A DNA stretch of 19,823 nt from the NCBI GenBank assembly GCA_964410915.1, contig CAYPIU010000034.1, positions 1-19,823 on the forward strand, given 5' to 3'. The DNA is from CAZFJG01 sp964410915. GTDB lineage: Bacteria > Synergistota > Synergistia > Synergistales > JAFGMB01. How positions within the stretch are numbered: position 1 is the first letter of the stretch; each line of letters begins with the position of its first letter. Positions 7,939 through 14,988 of this stretch are shown here, piece by piece. The translations under genes and the position numbers were made by a program. The notes below the pieces were generated by a model. That model searched no databases. It saw only the letters and a list, made by a program, of their open reading frames with translations, and was not told the DNA's origin.

Positions 7939-8622
7939 AAAGAAGATAAGGACCAGTTTGAAATTGAAGAGGAAGAAAGTTTTACAAAGAAGAAAAGTTC
8001 AAAGGGAAAACGGAATAAAGCACCATTAGCATACCGGATAGTTGCATGGATATCTCTCGTAGTAATATGTTTCGGCCTTGGATATTATGGAACATCCTTT
8101 GTACTTGACATCATAAGTGACGGGGATGCATCTGTAACTGAAAATGTGGTTTCAGACCAGCAGGAGCTTGAGAAAGTACTAAACAACGAAAAAACACAAG
8201 ATGACTCTGAGCTTTCAGTAACCAGGGATACTTTTAATATCTACATACCCTCTGGAAAGGCAATGTCAAAAATGTCTTTTAAAGTTAATCCCGCGATGAT
8301 AATGGAGGACCGGATCGGAAAGGTTCTTTCTACAATTTCCATGGAAGCAGAGAATAACGGTTTCCTTTCAAGCGGATTTTCGGTATTGCACATATTTAGA
8401 ACAGGGGAAATACTTTATATTGATCTCAATTCATCATTTATTTCGTCTTTAACTGATATCGGAAAGAGGAATGCTTCCATTCTTATGACCAGTATAGTCA
8501 GATCAATGGTTGAGAATTTCAATCCAGTAAACAAGGTGAGAATACTTATTCAGGGGGAGCAGCCTCCTTCTAATCTTCCAATTGATCTTTCTGTTCCCTG
8601 GCAGCTTGCACCATCAGCGTAG
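7936..8622 (+). CDS. Membrane-anchored GerMN-domain protein
   Basis: This 228-residue protein has a highly charged cytoplasmic N-terminus (residues 1-33, first acidic then lysine-rich), one membrane helix (about 36-60), a linker, and an extracytoplasmic GerMN domain (about 100-220). Signs of GerMN are the 'ILYIDLNSSF' strand, the following helix with SILMTSIVRSMVENF, and 'VNKVRILIQGEQ'. GerM in Bacillus is needed for sporulation and germination, but the domain is widespread in non-sporulating bacteria, where its role is unknown; wall-linked function fits the amidase just upstream. The gerM-rph-rdgB order seen here is also that of Bacillus. No Shine-Dalgarno lies directly before the ATG (see the hairpin entry), and I find no better in-frame start within the first 60 codons. 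Confidence 0.88.
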   Translation: MKEDKDQFEIEEEESFTKKKSSKGKRNKAPLAYRIVAWISLVVICFGLGYYGTSFVLDIISDGDASVTENVVSDQQELEKVLNNEKTQDDSELSVTRDTFNIYIPSGKAMSKMSFKVNPAMIMEDRIGKVLSTISMEAENNGFLSSGFSVLHIFRTGEILYIDLNSSFISSLTDIGKRNASILMTSIVRSMVENFNPVNKVRILIQGEQPPSNLPIDLSVPWQLAPSA

Positions 8623-8651
8623 ATATTCAATATTCGAACGGAGGACATTAT

Positions 8652-9410
8652 ATGAGCGGCAACAGGATCGATGGGCGATACGATCCCGAGATCAGGTCCA
8701 TTAACATAGAGAGAAACTACACCATTTATGCAGAGGGTTCAGTTTTAATAGAATGTGGTCAGACAAAGGTTATCTGTACTGCTTCAGTGGAAGAAAAAGT
8801 TCCGCCATTTCTCAGGGGGACAGGCCAGGGGTGGGTGACTGCGGAGTATGCCATGTTACCCCGGTCAACCGAGACTCGGATGAACCGGAGTACATCTAAA
8901 GGCAGTATAAACGGCAGATGTTCAGAGATCCAGAGACTCATAGGAAGATCACTAAGGGCTGCTGTTGACCTGAATGATCTTGGAGAACGAACTATCAGAA
9001 TAGATTGCGACGTTATACAGGCAGATGGTGGTACAAGGACAGCATCTATAACCGGAGCATTCGTAGCTCTTTTTGATGCCCTCAGAAAACTGTGGAAAGA
9101 CGGAAAACTGACAACGATCCCTGTTAAGGCATTCGTAGGAGCAGTGAGTGCTGGCAAGATAGATGGGAAAATAATGCTTGATCTTTCCTATTATGAGGAT
9201 AGCAGGGCCGACGTTGATCTCAACCTCGTTATGAATGAATATGGACATTTTATTGAGATCCAGGGTACGGGAGAAGGAGATACATTCTCCCGGAACGAGC
9301 TTGACAACATGCTGGATATTGCCTTAGACGGAATAAGGCAGCTGATACAAAGGCAGAAGGATTCCCTTAACCTTACCCAGGAGGAAATAAATGTTCTTGG
9401 AAAGGCCTGA
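8652..9410 (+). CDS. rph: Ribonuclease PH
   Basis: RNase PH is a phosphorolytic 3'-to-5' exoribonuclease that trims tRNA 3' ends and takes part in rRNA decay. The 252-residue product has the expected RPH domain: an R(Y/x)DGR-like start near GNRIDGRYDPEIRSI, EGSVLIECGQTKVIC, the GQGWVTAEYAMLPRST motif, RSLRAAVDL, DCDVIQADGGTRTASI and the phosphate-binding QGTGEG. The length is slightly above E. coli Rph (238). GGAGG is well placed before ATG 8652. The last 20 nt overlap rdgB in another frame, a tight coupling seen for this pair in many bacteria. Confidence 0.97.
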   Translation: MSGNRIDGRYDPEIRSINIERNYTIYAEGSVLIECGQTKVICTASVEEKVPPFLRGTGQGWVTAEYAMLPRSTETRMNRSTSKGSINGRCSEIQRLIGRSLRAAVDLNDLGERTIRIDCDVIQADGGTRTASITGAFVALFDALRKLWKDGKLTTIPVKAFVGAVSAGKIDGKIMLDLSYYEDSRADVDLNLVMNEYGHFIEIQGTGEGDTFSRNELDNMLDIALDGIRQLIQRQKDSLNLTQEEINVLGKA

Positions 9411-9990
9411 AATAGTTCTTGCGAGTAGAAACAGTCATAAATATCAGGAAATATCCGAATTCTTTGCCCATTCCGGTCTAAGGATCATTTATGGTGCAGA
9501 TCTTCTGGATCTTGATGTTGAAGAAAACGGCAGTAGCTATTCCGAAAACGCTATCCTCAAAGCATATCACTGGAGTATGGAAACGGGGATGCCCTGTCTG
9601 GCTGATGACAGCGGTCTCGAGGTTGAATCTCTGGGCTGGTGGCCAGGTTTATATTCTTCCCGAGTCGCAGAAAATGACGAAAAGAGAAATTCCCTGATAC
9701 TTGAAAAGCTTGAAGGTAAACAGACACGTACGTGTCGCTATGTTGCGTCTTTTGCTCTCTTTTTCCCTGCACAGGGACAAACATGGTTGACCCAGGGGTA
9801 TTGTTGGGGTAATATTTCCCGGCAGCCTTCGGGTACATCGGGTTTTGGTTATGATCCCCTTTTCGTGCCGGCAGGATATGACAAAACCTTTGGGTATCTT
9901 GGTAAGAATGTAAAAAACAAAATTTCTCACAGAGCCATGGCTGCTTCATCACTTTTAAGTATGCTTTCGGAAGTATCTGTGATAAAATAA
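9391..9990 (+). CDS. rdgB: dITP/XTP pyrophosphatase (Ham1/RdgB)
   Basis: RdgB hydrolyses non-canonical purine nucleoside triphosphates (dITP, ITP, XTP) to the monophosphate and pyrophosphate, keeping them out of DNA and RNA. The 199-residue protein shows the N-terminal SRNSHKYQEI motif (residues 12-21, substrate-binding), SYSENAxxKA, the metal-binding LADDSGLEV (D72, D73), GLYSSR, SGFGYDPLF and the C-terminal SHRA. Family size is usual. GGAGG lies inside the end of rph, and the ATG is 20 nt before the rph stop, so the two genes are co-translated. Confidence 0.96.
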   Translation: MFLERPEIVLASRNSHKYQEISEFFAHSGLRIIYGADLLDLDVEENGSSYSENAILKAYHWSMETGMPCLADDSGLEVESLGWWPGLYSSRVAENDEKRNSLILEKLEGKQTRTCRYVASFALFFPAQGQTWLTQGYCWGNISRQPSGTSGFGYDPLFVPAGYDKTFGYLGKNVKNKISHRAMAASSLLSMLSEVSVIK

Positions 9991-10033
9991 CCAACTGTTC
10001 TCTCTTAGAAGAAGCTGTAGGAGGTGCACCATT

Positions 10034-10270
10034 TTGCGAATGATCCTTAGTATAGGCCACCTTATTTTATGTATTGCCCTCATTTCTGTAGTAATGCTTC
10101 AACATAGAAAGCAGGGAGGGTTTACTGGAGTATTCGGCGGAGGAACCCAGGCCGATATGACCGGTGGCAGCAACCAATGGCAGAGATTTACTTTTCTGAC
10201 AAAAATAACTGTTGTTCTTTCAACCCTTTTTATGATCAATTCTCTTGTACTTGTAATGATGGTTTCTTAG
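10034..10270 (+). CDS. secG: Preprotein translocase subunit SecG
   Basis: SecG is the small non-essential subunit of the SecYEG channel. The 78-residue product has two membrane helices (about 4-22 and 55-77) joined by a loop with the typical VMLQHRKQGGFTGVFGG and GGSxQ-like pattern. TTG 10034 is chosen because AGGAGGTG (10019-10026) sits 7 nt upstream; ATG 10040 would be 13 nt away. It lies between rdgB and the nicotinate phosphoribosyltransferase gene with no visible terminator on either side. Confidence 0.93.
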   Translation: MRMILSIGHLILCIALISVVMLQHRKQGGFTGVFGGGTQADMTGGSNQWQRFTFLTKITVVLSTLFMINSLVLVMMVS

Positions 10271-10279
10271 GTACAGGAA

Positions 10280-11335
10280 ATGACGCAAAAGAGGCTTGAT
10301 TCACTCGATGATATTTCATCACTGGAAGTTGCACAGGATCGCTATTTCAGTGCTCAGCATGATGAGATAGATTCCGGGCTGACCACGGACGTTTATTTTG
10401 TGAAGACAAGAGATGTCCTTAGGAATTACGGTAATTTTGATTCGAATGTTTCTGCTGAGTTCTTTTCACGTGGTGATGGTATATTTGCAGGTCTGTCTGA
10501 AGTGCTCAGATTATTACATGGCAGAAATATCAAGATAGAGGCTTTGCCCGAGGGGTCACCCTTCAGTTCAAAAGATGTTGTCTTGAGGATCTCTGGACCA
10601 TATTCACAATTTGGTATGTTTGAGACGGTTATCCTGGGAATGCTGGCAAGTTCCACTGGATGGGCCACGGCTGCCCGTCAGTGTGTTGAAGCTGCTATGG
10701 GTCGTCCGGTTCTGTGTTTCGGTGCAAGGCATGTGCATCCAGCTATAGCTCCGGTGATGGAAAGAACAGCCGTTAAGTTCGGAGGATGTGCTGCAGCGAG
10801 CTGTATTCTCGGGGCCAAGCTTGCTGGTATGGAGCCAAAGGGTACCATTCCTCATGCTGCCATACTTATCTCCGGTGATACAGTTAAACTGGCGAAAGCC
10901 TATCATTCCATGCTTCCCGAGGGGGAACCCAGGATTATTCTGGTGGACACGTTCAAGGATGAGGCCGAGGAATCTTTGAGAGTTGCCGAGGCGCTTGGGG
11001 ATGCTCTCCAGGGTGTAAGGCTTGATACTCCCGGAGAAAGAGGCGGAGTAACGCCGGAACTTGTTAAAGAGGTACGCTGGAGGCTTGACAAAGCTGGTCA
11101 TTCAAAAGTTCAGATTATTGCTTCCGGAGGGCTCACACCTGAAAGGATAAGGATTCTTTCAGATGCAGGAGTAGACTCCTTCGGAGTTGGAAGTTATATA
11201 GCACATGCTACACCCCGCGACATGACAATGGATATTAAGGAAGTCGATGGACAACCTGTAGCGAAAAGGGGAAGGCTTCCAGGAATTATAGATAATCCTG
11301 CTCTTATTAGTGTAGGAGATATGGATCTTAGATAA
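10280..11335 (+). CDS. Nicotinate phosphoribosyltransferase, short archaeal/Thermotoga-like form
   Basis: The enzyme joins nicotinate to PRPP in NAD salvage. The 351-residue product is shorter than E. coli PncB (400) and resembles the compact form known from Thermoplasma and related bacterial proteins. Visible parts are the N-terminal barrel-swapped region with GLTTDVYFVKT, an ERTAVKFGG segment near residue 155, KGTIPHA, ILVDTF with VRLDTPGER (PRPP and phosphate loops of the alpha/beta barrel), ASGGL and FGVGSYI near the C-terminus. The alternative, quinolinate phosphoribosyltransferase (NadC), is less likely because nadC lacks the GTIPHA-type sequence. The ribosome-binding site is weak (AGG or GGA close to the ATG); it starts 9 nt after secG, so it may depend on upstream translation. 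Confidence 0.88.
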   Translation: MTQKRLDSLDDISSLEVAQDRYFSAQHDEIDSGLTTDVYFVKTRDVLRNYGNFDSNVSAEFFSRGDGIFAGLSEVLRLLHGRNIKIEALPEGSPFSSKDVVLRISGPYSQFGMFETVILGMLASSTGWATAARQCVEAAMGRPVLCFGARHVHPAIAPVMERTAVKFGGCAAASCILGAKLAGMEPKGTIPHAAILISGDTVKLAKAYHSMLPEGEPRIILVDTFKDEAEESLRVAEALGDALQGVRLDTPGERGGVTPELVKEVRWRLDKAGHSKVQIIASGGLTPERIRILSDAGVDSFGVGSYIAHATPRDMTMDIKEVDGQPVAKRGRLPGIIDNPALISVGDMDLR

Positions 11336-11450
11336 AATATTCTTGGAATCAAGTCCTGAAGGGTCAATAAGCTTGCTGGACATGGTTAGATAGAGCCCCT
11401 GCCACGTTCTTTCTGATCATCATAAGATCAACAGCAGTCATTGCAAGCTA

Positions 11451-11480
11451 TTGATAATCAGGTCTTTGGTTTAATATAAA
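11451..11480 (+). promoter_or_regulatory. Promoter of the rplM-rpsI operon
   Basis: TTGATA (11451-11456) and TATAAA (11475-11480) are each 5/6 to consensus and spaced by 18 nt, about 45 nt before the rplM start. The rest of the 190-nt gap after the nicotinate phosphoribosyltransferase gene shows no clear terminator and no L13-binding leader that I recognise. Confidence 0.6.
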
Positions 11481-11525
11481 AGTGATACTTATGCATGGAA
11501 AAGAGTACAAAAGGAGTTGAATCAT

Positions 11526-11957
11526 ATGACCGATACCCGGACGTTCATGGCCAAAAAGGGCTCTATTGAGCGCAACTGGTATGTGATCGATGCAACAGAT
11601 AAACCTTTGGGGCGCCTGGCAACGGAAGTTTCAAAAATACTTACGGGAAAAAATAAGCCAGTTTATACTCCTCATGTCGATTGTGGAGATTTTGTTATAA
11701 TAACAAATGCTGAAAAGGTTAAGCTTACTGGAAGAAAAAGGCAACAGTCTGTAGTTCACAGCTTCAGCGGCTATCCAGGCGGTTTAAAGGCGGTTAATTA
11801 TGCAACAATGCTTGAGAAGCATCCTGAGAAACTGATAGAAAAAGTCATAAAGGGAATGCTGCCCAAGAATCGTCTCAAGATGCATCTGAAGTTGAAAGTA
11901 TATGCAGGCCCGAATCATCCGCATGCTTCCCAGAAGCCTGTGGAGTTAAAAGATTAA
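11526..11957 (+). CDS. rplM: 50S ribosomal protein L13
   Basis: L13 is an early-assembling protein of the large subunit. The 143-residue product (E. coli 142) shows the full-length pattern: ERNWYVIDATDKPLGRLATEVSKILTGK, YTPHVDCGDFVIITNAEKVKLTGRK, then GMLPKNRLKMHLKLKVYAGPNHPHASQKP. ATG 11526 lies 9 nt after AAGGAG (11511-11516); an in-frame TTG at 11517 abuts that site and is rejected. It forms an operon with rpsI, as in almost all bacteria. Confidence 0.98.
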   Translation: MTDTRTFMAKKGSIERNWYVIDATDKPLGRLATEVSKILTGKNKPVYTPHVDCGDFVIITNAEKVKLTGRKRQQSVVHSFSGYPGGLKAVNYATMLEKHPEKLIEKVIKGMLPKNRLKMHLKLKVYAGPNHPHASQKPVELKD

Positions 11958-11984
11958 TAGGTCTTTGAAAGGAGATAAATAATA

Positions 11985-12380
11985 ATGGATACTCCTTCAT
12001 TTTACTGGGGAACCGGAAGAAGAAAGAACGCTCTGGCCAGAGTCAGGGTTGTTCCAGGACAGGGAAAAGTCCTTATAAACAACAGAACTCCTGATGAATA
12101 TTTTCCACGTACCCTCTGGCATGATACAGCTCTTTCCCCTCTCAAGGTTGCAGGTGTAGAGGGCAAGGTCGATGTTTATGTAAATGCAAGTGGCGGTGGA
12201 TTAACGGGTCAGTCAGGAGCTGTCAGGCTTGGACTTGCAAGGGCACTTTTAAGATTAAATCCTGATCTCAAGCCAGTCTTGAGAAAAGCAGGAATGTTGA
12301 CCCGAGATTCAAGAATGGTCGAAAGAAAGAAATTCGGACTCAAGGGAGCACGCGCACGTTACCAGTACTCCAAGCGTTAA
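11985..12380 (+). CDS. rpsI: 30S ribosomal protein S9
   Basis: S9 has a C-terminal tail reaching the decoding centre. The 131-residue product has the hallmark GTGRRKNALARVRV start, GGGLTGQSGAVRLGLARAL in the middle and the basic tail KKFGLKGARARYQYSKR, whose final Lys-Arg contacts P-site tRNA. The length is usual (E. coli 130). AGGAG lies about 9 nt before the ATG. Intergenic distance to rplM is 27 nt; a strong terminator follows. Confidence 0.98.
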   Translation: MDTPSFYWGTGRRKNALARVRVVPGQGKVLINNRTPDEYFPRTLWHDTALSPLKVAGVEGKVDVYVNASGGGLTGQSGAVRLGLARALLRLNPDLKPVLRKAGMLTRDSRMVERKKFGLKGARARYQYSKR

Positions 12381-12405
12381 TTTCAGGATATTCAGGTTGT
12401 CATAT

Positions 12406-12450
12406 ACACAGGGAACGGTACTCGACATGTACCGTTCCCTGTGTTATTGT
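12406..12450 (+). terminator. Terminator of rplM-rpsI
   Basis: A perfect 16-bp stem (arms 12406-12421 and 12429-12444) with a 7-nt loop lies 25 nt after the rpsI stop. It is followed by TATTGT, a poor U-tract, but the stem strength and position make it the likely operon end. Confidence 0.85.
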
Positions 12451-12495
12451 CAATTCCGAAGTATTAAATGTTTTAAATCAGAGAAGGAGATGTAA

Positions 12496-12576
12496 ATGGA
12501 CAGCGGTTCTGTTCCTTTGTCGTTATACATTAATAAATTCAGAGTTACTGGTAGCCTTCAGCAGCCGATAGTCTGA
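12496..12576 (+). CDS. Possible 26-residue leader peptide upstream of mgtE
   Basis: An ATG at 12496 is preceded by AAGGAG (12484-12489) at 6 nt, as good a ribosome-binding site as any in the window. The frame encodes 26 residues, starting MDSGSVPLSLY and ending QQPIV, then TGA. It is not hydrophobic and has no recognisable domain. It lies between the rpsI terminator and mgtE, 186 nt before the mgtE start, and its last codons form one arm of an RNA stem (12562-12567 with 12600-12605). It may be a regulatory leader peptide, as mgtL is for mgtA in Salmonella, or a small independent protein, or chance; no homology is claimed. Confidence 0.4.
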   Translation: MDSGSVPLSLYINKFRVTGSLQQPIV

Positions 12577-12651
12577 TCATGAGTACCCTGGATCATGCCC
12601 GGCTGTTGTCGGGGATGGTCTGAAGAAAAGTAAATGCCCATCCTTTATCCC
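12562..12651 (+). promoter_or_regulatory. Candidate structured mgtE leader RNA with competing hairpins
   Basis: Between rpsI and mgtE (382 nt without a long gene) several pairings compete. Stem A: CAGCCG (12562-12567) with CGGCTG (12600-12605). Stem B: CCCG (12598-12601) with CGGG (12610-12613), excluding A. Stem C: GGATGG (12613-12618) with CCATCC (12638-12643), followed by TTT, with GGGAT/ATCCC (12612-12616/12647-12651) as an alternative. Stem A's left arm is inside the small ORF. I do not see the conserved M-box (Mg2+) or yybP-ykoY riboswitch sequences. The remaining part up to 12762 is AT-rich and probably holds a promoter, e.g. TTGCAG 12685-12690 and TAATTA 12708-12713, both weak. Confidence 0.4.
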
Positions 12652-12762
12652 AGTATAACTTTTAAAAAATAAGTTTTTCCAAAATTGCAGATGTAATAAC
12701 AAAGAGTTAATTAAATAACTCTATTGTTTTCGTTTGTCTGGATCATAAGGAGGGATGGTTTT

Positions 12763-14112
12763 ATGATTTATACCCTTGAAACGCTACTCATAGAGACTCG
12801 TGAACTTATTTCAGCCCGTAATTTCAGAAAGATCAAAGAGGTTCTTTCTTCGATTGAACCTGCTGATATAGCTGAGCTCTTGTATGAGTTTGAACCTCCT
12901 GCTAGAGTTTTTCTTTTCAGGTTGCTTCCCAAGGAACTGGCGATAGATGTTTTTGAGATGATGGAGGGAACCGAAAGGGAAGAGCTTCTTGAACACTCAA
13001 CGGATGACGAAGTTGCCGTATTGATCGAGGAAATGTCGGATGATGACAGAACAGCTCTTTTTGATGAACTTCCTGCAAAAACCGTTAAAAAAATGCTTCA
13101 GGTCCTTTCTCCTTCAGAAAGAAAACTTGCAAATACACTCTTAAACTATCCTGATGACTCGGCCGGCAGGATCATGACACCTGAGTATATTGACCTGAAA
13201 CAGGACATGACAGCGGAAGATGCTATAACAAGGATAAGGATGAATGCCAGAAGCAAGGAGACCATTTATACCTGTTTTGTGGTTGATACTTACAGGCATA
13301 TCCGGGGAGTTGTAGAACTTGAAGACCTTATCATGGCCGAGGGACATACAAGGGTCTCTTCACTCATGGATGAGCCCTTATACGTTACGACGGTAATGGA
13401 TCAGGAAGAAGTAGCTCAAATAATTTCAAGGTATGACCTTCATGCAGTACCTGTTGTTGATAGTGAGGAAAGACTTGTAGGAATAGTAACCTTTGATGAT
13501 ATTCTTGATATACTTGAAGAAGAGGCTACAGAAGACTTTGAAAAAATGGCTGGTATCCAGCCCGTGGAAGACAGTTATCTGCATGCAAATGTCTTTACTC
13601 TTGCCAGGAAACGTTTTATGTGGCTTGTAATCTGTATTCTGACAGAAACGATGACTTCTACCGTACTCCATAGTTATTCTTACGCAATAGAAACTGTTGT
13701 TGCCCTCACATTCTTTATCCCGCTTCTTATAGGCACGGGAGGCAATGCCGGTACACAGGCTGCAACCCTTGTTATAAGAGGGATGACCCTCGGTGAGATA
13801 GAATGGAAAGATATATGGAAGGTAACTTTACGGGAAGTGTTTACAGGGTTCATGCTGGGAATAGCCCTCGCAGTTCTTGGTGTTGCAAGAGCATATATGC
13901 TGGGAACAGGACCCGGGGTTGCCCTGACAGTGGGTTTTGCTATTATTGCCGTAGTCCTTCTCGGTAATCTGGCGGGAACTTTCCTTCCACTGATAGCGAG
14001 GATGCTGAAAATTGACCCGGCGATAATGTCAGGTCCATTTATCACTACAATAGTGGATGTTTTTGGCTTAATAGTTTACTTTGAAATCGCTAGAGTTGTA
14101 CTCTCCCTTTAA
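12763..14112 (+). CDS. mgtE: MgtE magnesium channel
   Basis: MgtE is a homodimeric Mg2+ channel gated by cytosolic Mg2+. The 449-residue product has the standard order: N-terminal helical MgtE_N domain (about 1-125, rich in Asp/Glu), two CBS domains (about 130-255), a plug helix and five membrane helices (about 280-449). GTGGNAGTQAA begins at residue 324, and the Asp of TTIVDVFG is residue 432, the position of the pore Asp432 in Thermus MgtE, whose total length (450) also matches. AAGGAGGG (12747-12754) lies 8 nt before this ATG, so I reject the in-frame start at 12724. A hairpin terminator follows. The gene probably has its own regulated leader. Confidence 0.97.
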   Translation: MIYTLETLLIETRELISARNFRKIKEVLSSIEPADIAELLYEFEPPARVFLFRLLPKELAIDVFEMMEGTEREELLEHSTDDEVAVLIEEMSDDDRTALFDELPAKTVKKMLQVLSPSERKLANTLLNYPDDSAGRIMTPEYIDLKQDMTAEDAITRIRMNARSKETIYTCFVVDTYRHIRGVVELEDLIMAEGHTRVSSLMDEPLYVTTVMDQEEVAQIISRYDLHAVPVVDSEERLVGIVTFDDILDILEEEATEDFEKMAGIQPVEDSYLHANVFTLARKRFMWLVICILTETMTSTVLHSYSYAIETVVALTFFIPLLIGTGGNAGTQAATLVIRGMTLGEIEWKDIWKVTLREVFTGFMLGIALAVLGVARAYMLGTGPGVALTVGFAIIAVVLLGNLAGTFLPLIARMLKIDPAIMSGPFITTIVDVFGLIVYFEIARVVLSL

Positions 14113-14135
14113 TAGAACAGAATATTAGTTTATAC

Positions 14136-14174
14136 ATAGAGGAGCAGCAATATAGTTGCTTCTCTATTTTATTA
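14136..14174 (+). terminator. Terminator of mgtE
   Basis: Arms 14136-14146 and 14157-14167 pair (ATAGAG with CTCTAT, then a G-T and further pairs with AGCA/TGCT), followed by TTTTATTATT. It lies 24 nt after the mgtE stop and just before the tetR promoter. Confidence 0.8.
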
Positions 14175-14227
14175 TTGACAGACCGGTTGGTCTGTCGTAT
14201 ATTCTGTATATAAAAGACCGACTGGTC
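14175..14227 (+). promoter_or_regulatory. tetR promoter with two TetR-type operators
   Basis: A near-perfect promoter, TTGACA (14175-14180), 17 nt, TATATT (14198-14203), is covered by two related palindromes. Site 1 (14177-14196) has 8-bp arms GACAGACC/GGTCTGTC overlapping the -35 and spacer. Site 2 (14216-14227) is GACC-GACT-GGTC and lies over the start of the transcript, ending at the ribosome-binding site. Both share GACCGRYTGGTC, and their starts are 35 bp apart. Self-repression by the adjacent TetR protein is the natural reading. Confidence 0.85.
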
Positions 14228-14240
14228 GGGAGGTGTGTTT

Positions 14241-14846
14241 ATGAATAATGGGAAGGTAAAAACTCGAGATCACATACTTTCGGTTGCGCGTAGGGAATTT
14301 GCAGAGAGGGGATACTATGCTGCCAGCATGGATTCTATAGTACAGGCTTCCGGGCTCAGTAAGGGAGCTATATATTGGCATTTCAAAAGTAAACTTGCCC
14401 TTTTTGATGCTGTTCTCCAGATGGAAGTTTTCAATATAAGGGAGATCATGTTTCCTACCAGGGAAGATCTCTGGTTGAAAGATATCCATCAGTTCTTTCT
14501 TGAAAGAGGCGAACGGTTAATAGATTTCTATATCTCCAGGAGGGAAGTGGCACTTTTATGGCTTCATGTAAACCTTGAAGCTCAGAGAGGAAATACAGAA
14601 GTAGCAGATCTTGCGAGAAACCTTCTTGATTCTCTTATAGATGAACTTATTCAGAGGATAACAGATCTGCATCCGGATCTCAGCCGCCTGAAAGACGGTC
14701 TTGATCTCAAGGAACTTATCATACTTTTTGAGGCTAATTTCAATGGTCTTTTACTTGATCTTAAATTTAAAGATGATCCTGAACTGACAAAAAAACTCTG
14801 GAGATTTCTGGTAAACAATCTTCTTTCCGAGAAAGTCATAAAGTAA
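14241..14846 (+). CDS. TetR/AcrR-family repressor of the efflux module
   Basis: The 201-residue protein has a canonical TetR N-terminal DNA-binding domain (about 7-55): HILSVARREFAERGYYAAS, SIVQASGLSKGAIYWHF, KSKLALFDAVL. The C-terminal 140 residues are helical, ligand-binding and dimerising, and as usual not conserved enough to name a ligand. GGGAGG (14228-14233) lies 7 nt before ATG 14241; an in-frame GTG at 14235 is too close to that site. Two palindromic operators upstream indicate autoregulation. The adaptor gene follows after 142 nt with no terminator or further operator, so the pump is likely expressed by readthrough and induced with tetR when a substrate binds the repressor. Confidence 0.95.
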   Translation: MNNGKVKTRDHILSVARREFAERGYYAASMDSIVQASGLSKGAIYWHFKSKLALFDAVLQMEVFNIREIMFPTREDLWLKDIHQFFLERGERLIDFYISRREVALLWLHVNLEAQRGNTEVADLARNLLDSLIDELIQRITDLHPDLSRLKDGLDLKELIILFEANFNGLLLDLKFKDDPELTKKLWRFLVNNLLSEKVIK

Positions 14847-14988
14847 ATTATTTAACAAAAACATAAATCTTCACAACTATGCCTGGATCTACACTTTCTC
14901 TACTTAGCTTTATTGATATATCAGTTCCAGGTTCTCAAAAATGCATAATCTCAGGCAGTATGAATTTAATTAGCAGAGGTGTTAAGGT

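Noticed and set aside
12577..12762. M-box or yybP-ykoY metal riboswitch before mgtE
   Set aside because: The conserved sequence blocks of these classes, such as the M-box GGTGAGGCTCC region, are not found; only generic stems are visible.
14914..14923. TGATATATCA palindrome between tetR and the adaptor gene as a third operator
   Set aside because: It does not match the GACCGRYTGGTC core of the two tetR sites, is AT-rich, and short palindromes of this kind occur by chance.
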